Shown here: positions 51,073 through 64,000 of the stretch, piece by piece
How the letters are laid out: each line of letters begins with the position of its first letter
How positions within the stretch are numbered: the stretch's first letter is position 1
Assembly: GCF_947507565.1 (NCBI RefSeq)
Contig: NC_089184.1
Location: forward strand, 310,001 to 374,000
Reading direction: 5' to 3'
DNA: 64,000 nucleotides
From: Oscarella lobularis
Lineage: Eukaryota; Porifera; Homoscleromorpha; Homosclerophorida; Oscarellidae
Notes under the pieces: generated by a model
The model's database searches: none
What the model was told of the DNA's origin: nothing
Seen by the model: the letters and a program-made list of their open reading frames with translations, nothing else
Translations under genes and position numbers: made by a program

Positions 51073-53570
51073 TTAGAGAAAACATTTTCCTATTGTTTTC
51101 GTTTCGAGAAGTATGCTAATCGTTAAAAATAGGAGATAGAATAGAAACATGACGACGCCCAACGGGCGATTCATTTTCCATTTGCATGCCACAATTGTGG
51201 CGACGAGAACAATGAGCATTCCGAAAAGAAGAGCCACTGAACAGAAGAGCCCATTGCTCATCACAACCACGGGGTTACCCCGGATCAGAGCGGCAAAGAA
51301 CCATGGCAACGGAAGGCCGACTGTGACGTCAAACATATTGCTTCCAATGGAACTCGAAACGGCCATGTCACCGGATCCTTGACGAGCGACTATGACGCTT
51401 GTTATGAGATCCGGGATGCTTGTGCCGGCCGCTAAAAAAGTCAGACCCATAACCTAGAGAAAGGAGGTGTTGGGGAAATGATTGGGCTGTGTTTAGGTGG
51501 GTGGTTACCTCTGGACTGATTCCTATTGTGTCTCCGATCTGATTGGCCCACCAGACCATGAAATAGGAATAGATTCCAATCCACAACATGCTGCCGGCGA
51601 ATGTCCACGGGTACCATTTTCGTTTGGACTGAAAACAGGTGAATTAATCGCATAATTATTAGATTTAAATCCTTGATTGTCTATAAACTCGGGATAGAAA
51701 GTGTAATAATCCCAAGTTTACGTAGTCAATCAAGGATTTTCCTACTCTACTGTACCTCATTTCGGACGTCAGGCAGAGAAAAATAGAGCAGATAGACAAT
51801 GGGAATGAGAAGGATGTACGTGAAGCGTTTGCGACAACTCGACGGCCACTTAATAGTAAGTGGTTCTTCATCGTTGCCGTCCTTCTCTGCTTCTTCTTCT
51901 TCGTTGTCATCATTGGTTGAATCTGTCCACGCGCTTCCTTTCTTCTTCTTCTTTTCAGTGCCGTTTGCGCATTCGACTTGAACGTGAGGCACCGTTGAAT
52001 ACTCGAGCTCGTCGTCGTCGTTGCTATGGTTCCCTAGCGACGGTTTCGTCGTTTCGTATCCCGAATTCGCGTAGGACACTTCGCTTTCGTTTTTTATGAC
52101 GCTCTGTCGAGACGACGACGGTTCGGACGACGACGGCGTGAATTCGACGTCGAGTTGCTCGGAAACGAAAGAACTGCGGGGATTGGAGGCTCCAGCCGAC
52201 GGCGGCGGTGGCGCGAGCTCTATTCCCACTCGAGGAATGATTTGATTTCGAGGCTTTTCGTCTCTGACGCTCCTTTTACTCGTCGTTCGACTGTCGGTGG
52301 CGGTGTCTATTGTTCGGGTATGAAAATTGAATATTTGAGCGTTTGGTTGTTTACCTCTATGATGCATAGCGCTCAATAACAGATGAACGGCGCCTTGTCG
52401 CGTGAAACCGACGCCGTAAGGAGTACACGGCCGAGACGACGTTTCCTAAACAAAGAAGCCCTTTAGCAAAGAGGTTTGAGTGTTTAGAGGCATGTAGCAC
52501 ACAATAAAGGGGTCCTTAGGAGCGAACGAATCTTCGTAAGGAAAACTACTAGTTTCTATTCCCTCTCAGAGTCTTAGCAACCAAAATGGGCCCTTAGCAA
52601 CCAATCCCGTACAGAAACCTAAGCCCATATGCTTATACTACGTTTTGCGGTACAATCAAAGAACGACTACTAGACTAACCAGAAGGTGGAGGTCAGGGAA
52701 AATAAACAACTGTCTATTTACCTCCGTAGGCTTTTTGTTTTTCTTCTCTATAGGTCGAACCCTATCCGGCGTCAGCTTCTCCTTGGCCCACTTCTCCAAG
52801 CGACGATTAAACTTCATGAATCCAACGTAGACGAGATACAAGACAAAGAGACTGAGCGCTTCGAACCAGGCGATCTTCGCGTCCAAATAGACGAGCAGCA
52901 AAACGATGAGCGCGACGCTATAAAAGGAGCAGTCGCGAAAGAGCGGCCACCAACTCAACCTCAAGACCTTCCGCGAAACGACGGCACACATCCCAATAAC
53001 AAAAAGAACATTAAAAACGGCCGATCCGACGATCGTTCCAAAACCGACGTTCGTCTTCGCGACAAAAACGCCGAAAAACGACGTGAACAACTCCGGCGTG
53101 CTGCCGCCGGCCGCCATAAACGTCGCCCCGGCAACGTCGTTACTCAAATTCAACTTCGAAGCGATGACGTCGAGCGACGGCACGAAATACTCGTCGCACA
53201 CGATCGCCAAGGCGACGAACATGTAAACGACTCCGACGACGTGAAGAAGCACGGCGCCGCGACGTCGCGTCGCGAGATCGAAGATATCGTCGGGCCAGTA
53301 TTGTTTAGGGGGTCGTTCGCTCGTCGAGTTCGTGATCGGGGTCTCTTTGGTGCTATTTGCGAGCGTTGATAGGGGGCGGCGCGCTGTAAACATCGGTTTT
53401 CTCGCGTGGGAGGTATGAGTATTCGAGCCAGGTGGCTGTTTTGCTGGTCGAGCTTTTTCGTCGTTTGTTGCTGCGACGATTAGGATGATTCCGAGTAGGG
53501 AGACGATCGGTATAGCGAGTCGTTTTGAAAAGCGACGCGACGGTCGTTTGATGCGTGTCTGCTGATCCAT
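51073..53570 (-). CDS. SLC24A: K+-dependent Na+/Ca2+ exchanger (NCKX, SLC24 family)
   Basis: Plasma-membrane antiporter that exports Ca2+ with K+ in exchange for Na+. Five exons (52722-53570, 52355-52445, 51756-52306, 51509-51628, 51073-51453) keep phase and give 663 aa. An N-terminal uncleaved or signal-like helix ([16 protein letters not shown]) is followed by an extracellular Ser/Thr/Pro loop. The first membrane cluster has the alpha-1 repeat [20 protein letters not shown] and [21 protein letters not shown] long cytoplasmic loop (exons 2-3) contains acidic runs ([18 protein letters not shown]). The second cluster has the alpha-2 repeat [20 protein letters not shown], with [16 protein letters not shown]. 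Ion-binding acidic and Ser/Thr residues of both repeats are present. It is head-to-head with UPF1. Confidence 0.94.
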
Positions 53571-53756
53571 TGGGGGTGATGCAGGACGCTGGTGTTTATG
53601 GTGAGGGGTTCAGCTGTTTGGGGAGTCCTGCAGCTTCCCCGCGACCCGAGATGCTTTGGGAGAGAAGCTTTATTAGCTTCCGTATAGCGCACACCTTTCT
53701 ACGGGACTTTCCCCACCGAGTCCCGTAAAACTGAAAGCCTTCGCGACGGTTTCTCC
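53571..53756. promoter_or_regulatory. 186-bp bidirectional promoter region, NCKX/UPF1
   Basis: Lies between divergent start codons. Two short direct copies related to ACGGGACTTTCC and GAGTCCCGT surround 53700-53725 and form a small inverted pair (ACGGGACT...AGTCCCGT). No TATA box. Confidence 0.45.
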
Positions 53757-58572
<4,816 letters not shown>

Positions 58573-58794
58573 ATCAAACGCGGAAACCGTCTCTCCCCCC
58601 TCCCCCCTCTCCCCTTCCTATACCCTTTGATCAGTCATTGCTAAGCGGAAGGCACAGCGGCCTTCTCATTGGGAACTGACGTGCGAAGAGCGCGATTCCA
58701 TGAAAAAATGACTCGGAAACTTTTTCTGTGTGAACTAACATGTATCCACGCACACACAAGTCTTTTTTTGACGTCACAACATGCAAGTGTAACT

Positions 58795-60018
58795 TTAGTC
58801 ACGTTTAGTCTTTTCCTTTTCATTGTGAACCGACGTGTTGAATATTTCCCAAAAGAAGAGCAGTCCCACGACGCAGGAAAAGATGACAATGACCATGTAC
58901 TCCACGTGGCTTTTATACGGAGTTCCACAGACTGTATACCACGAAGCATTCGTTTCGGGCCGTCCACGAGGCAGACAATGAAAATCAAAGTAGGGCTCGT
59001 CGTAATTGTCGACGCAGAGAAACGTTTTCTTTTTCAGAATCATACCTGTGACTGTATAAACGTCTGATTCAGATTGACAATCGTCTCCAACCACTTCGTG
59101 CAGGCCTGTGGCGCGAATATCCTCCGGTTTGGCATAAAAAACGACGAGGAGCATGTAGAAGGCGTAATGAATTACGACAATAGCAGCCAGTGCTTTAGAT
59201 TTGATTTTCTTTGCCTTGGATTTAGACAGACGTCTATCGGCTCTCCAGAAAATAGCTCCGTATACGAAAACGTAAATCAGGGTTGTGATTTCAGGGTGAA
59301 TGAAGAAAACATCATGGAGAAAATGATGGAACGTGCACTGGAGAACTCCAAGCGGCATGGACATCAAACTGACGACAATAAGGCACGTTCCCGCTCTCAG
59401 TATCCCAGATAATGGCTTCAACTTTTTTTGTTCGCCCACTAGCAAATTCCACGTGACGCGAAACAGGAAACTCAGGCTCCAAGCGAATGTCATGTGAAAG
59501 TTGTAGCTGGTCCAAGGAACTGAATAGTGCCTATCAAATATATTGGGATCTGTATCATGCCACGTCCACCAAACCAATTTGATGCCCATAATGTCAAACG
59601 GGACATCGATAATGACGTCAGCTATAGCAACAGCCGACGCGTGAGCGACGGCACCGAGTTGAAGAATCTCCACGGCAACGTTAGTAAGATACATTGTAGC
59701 CGGATAAAATAACATTATGTGCAAGGGAAAGCGACCGCGGAAGAAGACGAGCGTGCTTTGGGCGTGCCAAAAGCTGTTGATATTGGGATTGAAGTAGCTG
59801 ACGAGTTCGGTTGTGAGTCCGTGGCCGAGAGCGCTCAGCCAGAGCACGACGTAGCGCGGACCGCGTTTCCACGCGTCGAGCAGAGTGAGAAGAGCGAAGA
59901 GCTCAAATGAAAGCTCGCACAGAAGAAACGTCGGCTCGTCTCGCCAGATTTCGGCCGGATTGCGAGCCTTTACGAATGGGAGGGCTTCCATGACGTCAAG
60001 AAAATTGCGCATGCTCAA
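58795..60018 (-). CDS. Intronless polytopic membrane protein of unknown function, 407 aa
   Basis: One exon codes for a protein with about nine or ten hydrophobic segments, for example LLCELSFELFALLTLLDA near residue 32, YVVLWLSALGHGLTTEL, LHIMLFYPATMYLTNVAVEI, VAIADVIIDVPFDIMG, FAWSLSFLFRVTWNLLVG, TLIYVFVYGAIFW, ALAAIVVIHYAFYMLLVVFY and VEYMVIVIFSCVVGLLFFW. A distinctive loop, WWTWHDTDPNIFDRHYSVPW, follows the fourth or fifth helix and contains acidic, His and Trp residues that could bind a metal or polar substrate. The pattern is faintly like carotenoid-biosynthesis CruF-type membrane proteins, but I do not recognise the family. The C-terminus is basic (HNEKEKTKRD). It converges on UPF1 and is head-to-head with the sorting nexin. 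Confidence 0.8.
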   Translation of the reverse strand: MSMRNFLDVMEALPFVKARNPAEIWRDEPTFLLCELSFELFALLTLLDAWKRGPRYVVLWLSALGHGLTTELVSYFNPNINSFWHAQSTLVFFRGRFPLHIMLFYPATMYLTNVAVEILQLGAVAHASAVAIADVIIDVPFDIMGIKLVWWTWHDTDPNIFDRHYSVPWTSYNFHMTFAWSLSFLFRVTWNLLVGEQKKLKPLSGILRAGTCLIVVSLMSMPLGVLQCTFHHFLHDVFFIHPEITTLIYVFVYGAIFWRADRRLSKSKAKKIKSKALAAIVVIHYAFYMLLVVFYAKPEDIRATGLHEVVGDDCQSESDVYTVTGMILKKKTFLCVDNYDEPYFDFHCLPRGRPETNASWYTVCGTPYKSHVEYMVIVIFSCVVGLLFFWEIFNTSVHNEKEKTKRD

Positions 60019-60182
60019 AAATTGCCGGTAAGCATTCCTAAATTCGCCATTATAACATGGTCTGTATTTTTTAGTTAGGCTATTGCTGCTGCAGGAATTA
60101 TGTACTGAAAGTCTACAGTACTATCTTTGCCCACGTGACCGTAATAAGATCTCGTGACTTTTCACTTTCGCGCGTGCTCATC

Positions 60183-62398
60183 ATGGCGGAGGATGGAAAG
60201 TCGTCGCCGCCGCTCTTTGGAGACGACGACGAGGACGTGGCACAGTCGCCCGAACCGGAAGAGTCAGTACCCATCGACACCGACACGCAGAAGGAGGAAA
60301 AGGGGCTTTTCGACGACGACGATGACGCAGAAAACGGCGAAACGAAACGCGACGACACTCCGCCCGAAAAGGAGCCCGAAACCACCCAAGCTCCACTCTC
60401 CAGCGTAAGCGACGAGCCGAAAGTGTCGGCTGGCGACGACGACAGCACGGCGGAAGCCGACGAGCCGGTGAGAAAGCGTTTTTTCGCTGCGAAATCTCGA
60501 CTCACGTCTCACCCGCCCCGCCCCCTCTCGCAGGCGAAGGACGAAGACGAGGACGACTTGGACGACGAGTACACAATCGAAGTATCGGTTTCCGATCCGC
60601 AGAAAGTCGGTAAGACGTCGTTTGTCAATGAAAAACGGGAGGGCTATCGTTTACGGCACGCCGTAACGACACCACGTTTTTTTATTAGGCGATGGAATGA
60701 ATGCTTATATGACGTATCAAGTGAAAACGCAGACCAACATGCCGCAATTCAAGAGTCATAAGTTGGCAGTGCGACGTCGTTTCAGCGATTTTCTCGCTCT
60801 CCATGCCAAATTGGCTGAAAAACCGGCGTATTTGGGTCGAATCATTCCTCCAGCTCCCGAAAAATCCGTCTTGGGTATAATCAATAAATAAAAATTAATC
60901 GGGATATGATTAATTTTTTTATAGGCATGACGAAAGTGAAATTTTCTAAGGAGGAGTCTAGTGGTTCTACAGATTTCATAGGAAAGAGAAAAGCCATACT
61001 CCAAAGGTTTGAAAAAAATGAAAACGAATCAATGCAAAAGTCACGTGACAATTTCTCTTCAGATTCCTCACTAGACTATCCAAACATCCCGTATTGAGAA
61101 AAGACGAAGATTTTCAGGAATTCTTGGAGAAAACTGATGACGTGCGTAAATCCAAATCGCTTCAAATAAATTAATAAATTAATATTTTTTTAGCTTCCCA
61201 AAGCAAAAGGAACGTCCGCTTTGAGTGGAGCCGGCTTCATGAGACTAGTGAAAAACGTCGGCGATGCCGTATCAAAAATGACGTCAAAAATGGAAGAATC
61301 AGATTCGGTATGTGAAAATTCCAACAATAAATAAATAAATAAATAAAACGTTATATTTATCATCAGTGGTTTGAAGAAAAACAGCAGCAACTCGACGCAT
61401 TGGATGGCCACTTGAAGAAACTCATAACAGGAATTGATTCTCTTGTAACACATAGAAGAGGTGAGAGGAAAATAAAATAAAGAAGCAATACATACGATTT
61501 AATTAACAATGTTTCATAGACCTTAGTTCTGCTACTGAGGCCTTTGGCAAAACTGCGGCACTTCTTGGTAAAGAAATATATACATTTATTTAATTATTTA
61601 ATTATTTTTGTTAGGGACTGTTGAGGAGCACGAGCCGCTAGCGCGCGCTATGAGTCAGCTCGCTGAAATTGAAGGAAAAATCGACAGTCTTCATCAAGAA
61701 CAGGCGTCGAAGGATTTTTTCATATTCGGAGAGTTGATTCGTGAGTACATTGGCCTTATTGGTGGAATCAAGGTAAATACTCAATGGATAGTCACGTGGG
61801 TTACGTAATTTGTTTTCTAGATTTGTTTTAATCAGCGCGTGAAGCTGTTCCACGCTTGGCAGAGTGCCCAGGCGACGTTGCTGAAGAAAAGGGAGAGCGA
61901 GACCAAAATGAAGGCGACGGGAAAAACGGAAAAATTGCCAGATCTTGAACGAGAAATAAAAGACGTAAGCACTGTCTTTTTACGGAAAAAATTTTCATTT
62001 TTTTATTCTACAGTGGGAAGACAAAGTGGACAAAGGTCAGAAGGAATTCGACGACATTTCTAAGCGAATCAAAGACGAAGTGACGAGATTCGAAGTAAAT
62101 AAAAAAAGAGGCGCGAAATTTTGACGTCAGTGCGACGAAAATTCGATTTTTAGAGCACCAGAGTGAAGGAATTCAAATCGAGTCTAATCAATTATCTGGA
62201 AACGTTGATGCTCACCCAACGTCAGGTAAGAAAAAATCCCAAATCCATTCCTTGACCCTTTTCCATCTCCTCCACTCGTCCTAATCCCTATTCTGCCTCT
62301 ACACTGTCCATTCACTCAAAAACCTTTCCTTCCTTACCACCCATTAGCTCATCTCTCACTGGGAATCCTTCTTGCCTGAAGCGAAAGCGATTGTCTGA
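60183..62398 (+). CDS. SNX1/SNX2: Sorting nexin 1/2
   Basis: Retromer-associated SNX-BAR protein that tubulates endosomes. Start MAEDGKSSPPLFGDDDED; the N-terminal region is very acidic, as in SNX1/2. The PX domain is DDEYTIEVSVSDPQKVGDGM, YQVKTQTNMPQFKSHKLAVR, RRFSDFLALHAKL and GRIIPPAPEKSVLG (phosphoinositide-binding Arg and PPxP loop), then KRKAILQRFLTRLSKHPVLR. The BAR region has GFMRLVKNVGDAVSKMTSKM, EEKQQQLDALDGHLKKLITG, TAALLGTVEEHEPLARAMSQ, KLFHAWQSAQATLLKK and a C-terminal LETLMLTQRQLISHWESFLP. About twelve exons, each intron about 50-70 nt. It converges on the coiled-coil gene at 62551. Confidence 0.93.
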
Positions 62399-62550
62399 CC
62401 ACTGACCCTAACTAGTTCCCTTCCTTTGGCGTTTTTTTGACTATTTTGGCTGTCGATTCTTTTCTGTTGCGTTTTGCGTTTGGAGAATGGCCGTTGCTTC
62501 GCATCTGTACTACTTATTTTTCTCCCTTCTGCATATGATCGATCTCTAGT

Positions 62551-64000
62551 CTACTTCATGGCCTCTAGCACGAACGGCGCTTTGTCTATTACAGCGATGA
62601 GCATTTTGTCCACGTATTCCTTCAGTCTCGTCGCTTCTTCGTCCTTGTCTTTGAGAAGGACGAGAAGATCTTCCTTCGTTGCCACGCCGGCGCGTACTTT
62701 TTTCATCGCCGCCGGCGTCGACGGCTTTTCCGTGTTCTGTTGAACTCCGTGATCTCGTAGGATTTTCATTAGTTGGTCTCTTTCTCCCGAAACGACCGCG
62801 TTTTTCGTCTTCTCCTCGACGAGTTGGCGTTTTGCCGTCTCCGTTTCGGTTTCCGCGTTTAGGAGACGAGCTTGGAGATCGCTTAGTTTGGCTAGCTGGT
62901 CGATGAGCCTTTGATTTTCCGAATCAGTGCGGCCTACTTTGGCCTGAAGATTTGCCTGGGATTGCTGAATCGAGTCGACCTCTTCACGCTTGTTCTTTAG
63001 CTGGACTTTCAGCACTTCGATCCGACTTTCGAGCCCTCGTATATTTTTCTCCTTCTCTTCGTTCCCTTTTGTTAAATTCTCGGTGAGAGATCGCTGGCTT
63101 TCGAGCAGTTGTTCTATCGTTCTCTCGGCATCACGATTTCTCTCCTTGAGTCGCGTGACTCTGCTTTGCGCGAGATCGTTGGCCTTGGAAGCTGCTTCCA
63201 ATTCTTCGCCGAGCTTTCGCACGGTGACTTGCAGTTGCTCTACTTTTTCCACTTCGCTCTGTCTCTCCTTTTCCGCTCTACTTGCCTTTCTTTCCGCCTG
63301 CTCAATGGCAAGTCTAAGCTGACTGTGCTTTGCTTCTGTATCCTTCTGCAACTCCCTAAACTTAGCAGTATCTTTATCTGCTTCTGTAGCATGTAGCTGC
63401 AAGTCTCTACATCGCGTTTCAGCTCTAGTAACAGCCCCTTGAGATTCCTGCAGTCGAACTTGCGTAGCAGAAAGCTCAGTCATTAGCCGGGTTTGCTGCT
63501 CTTTGAATTTTTCAGTCTCTTTTTGAAGGCCTTCTACTATAACTTCAAGCTGCTGATTCTTCACTTGCAGCACTGCCGTGGTCTCTTTCTCGGTTCTCAG
63601 AGCCTTTTCTCTCTTTTCCAGGCTAGCCAAAAGCTTCTCAATCTCCTTCTTATTTGCTTCCAAGTCCGTCTGTATTTCAATTGTAGTCGATCTATTCATC
63701 AATGCTGCCTCTTTTAAAGCGTACACTTCCTCTCTGAGCTTGTGGCTTTCTCCCTGGGACTCCTTCAATTCGACCTCGAGTTTCCTCGTCTTTTCACCTG
63801 AATGAGTTGTTGTATCTGTCAACTGAAGTGTCAGTATCTCGTTAGCCTGCTTCAAAGCGGAGATTTCCGATGAAGAACTAGCTTCTTTTTGAGCCAGATT
63901 TTTCCTTAATTTCTGCAACTCTATAGTCGCCTCTTTCAATTCTGCTTCAATGCTGTGTGCTTGTTTCTCAAACTTTTCCGCTGCTGTACTTTGCTCTGTG
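62551..64000 (-). CDS. Coiled-coil protein with Rab11-FIP-like C-terminus (partial, 5' end outside window)
   Basis: One long exon, open from the right edge to the stop at 62551. At least 462 residues are almost entirely heptad-repeat coiled coil, rich in Glu, Lys, Gln and Leu. The last about 40 residues (ATKEDLLVLLKDKDEEATRL, KEYVDKMLIAVIDKAP) resemble the Rab11-binding FIP-RBD motif, in which an amphipathic helix with a YIDxLLxxVxExxP pattern forms a parallel dimer that binds Rab11 or Rab25. That would place it on recycling endosomes, which is inference. The length of coiled coil fits class II FIPs (FIP3/4) better than class I. Other long coiled-coil proteins cannot be excluded without the N-terminus. 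Confidence 0.65.
   Translation of the reverse strand, partial: TEQSTAAEKFEKQAHSIEAELKEATIELQKLRKNLAQKEASSSSEISALKQANEILTLQLTDTTTHSGEKTRKLEVELKESQGESHKLREEVYALKEAALMNRSTTIEIQTDLEANKKEIEKLLASLEKREKALRTEKETTAVLQVKNQQLEVIVEGLQKETEKFKEQQTRLMTELSATQVRLQESQGAVTRAETRCRDLQLHATEADKDTAKFRELQKDTEAKHSQLRLAIEQAERKASRAEKERQSEVEKVEQLQVTVRKLGEELEAASKANDLAQSRVTRLKERNRDAERTIEQLLESQRSLTENLTKGNEEKEKNIRGLESRIEVLKVQLKNKREEVDSIQQSQANLQAKVGRTDSENQRLIDQLAKLSDLQARLLNAETETETAKRQLVEEKTKNAVVSGERDQLMKILRDHGVQQNTEKPSTPAAMKKVRAGVATKEDLLVLLKDKDEEATRLKEYVDKMLIAVIDKAPFVLEAMK

Noticed and set aside
52686-53369. 227-codon plus-strand frame rich in Arg, Asp and Glu
   Set aside because: Antisense of the NCKX first exon; the complement of membrane-segment codons gives charged residues.

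Overview
This is a 64 kb stretch of eukaryotic, clearly animal, nuclear DNA. The genes are split by many very short GT-AG introns (mostly about 45-80 nt) and lie only tens to a few hundred bases apart. The gene content is metazoan: ADAMTS with thrombospondin and PLAC modules, KLHL20, RFXANK/ANKRA2, INTS14, CDKL kinase, CFAP53, NCKX exchanger. A complete imidazoleglycerol-phosphate dehydratase gene is also present, which is not expected in an animal. High density, tiny introns and this mix suggest an early-branching animal with a compact genome; a homoscleromorph sponge of the Oscarella kind is my best guess. That is inference, not proof. No bacterial operon, CRISPR array, rRNA gene or convincing tRNA gene was seen.

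Layout, left to right: RFXANK/ANKRA2-like (+); CMTR2 cap methyltransferase (-); CDKL kinase (+); 26S proteasome ATPase PSMC1/Rpt2 (-); DENND3-like DENN/WD40 protein (+); F-box/WD40 protein (-); an unrecognised 108-aa gene (-); P4-ATPase flippase of the ATP8B type (+); HisB-type dehydratase (-); CFAP53 (+); intronless WD40 protein (-); ADAMTS-like protein with a mutated active site (-); mitochondrial ClpX (+); KLHL20 (-); TenA/heme-oxygenase-fold protein copy 1 (+); OVCA2 hydrolase (+); LRRC49 (+); SKA1 (-); a broken INTS14 copy (+); TenA-like copy 2 (-); an inverted-repeat region ending in a third, truncated TenA-like 5' end (+); intact INTS14 (+); NCKX exchanger (-); UPF1 (+); an intronless polytopic membrane protein (-); SNX1/2 (+); and the 3' part of a Rab11-FIP-like coiled-coil gene (-).

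Strands alternate almost perfectly, so most genes share a head-to-head promoter on one side and a tail-to-tail terminator region on the other. Start codons are as close as 47 bp (HisB/CFAP53) and 76 bp (PSMC1/DENND3). Stop codons are as close as 29-63 bp, and LRRC49 and SKA1 appear to overlap by 11 bp. The genes do not form one pathway; they are housekeeping and cell-biology genes packed together.

The most unusual parts are: (1) an ADAMTS whose zinc-protease motif has Gly in place of the catalytic Glu; (2) the animal-embedded HisB gene; (3) the 40-51 kb region, where TenA-like and INTS14 genes have been duplicated, inverted and partly destroyed; (4) GC-AG introns placed inside catalytic motifs; and (5) a KLHL20 whose C-terminus has been replaced by a polyglycine run from a GCC repeat. 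Exon boundaries were worked out by eye from splice motifs and reading-frame continuity. Those described as approximate may be off.
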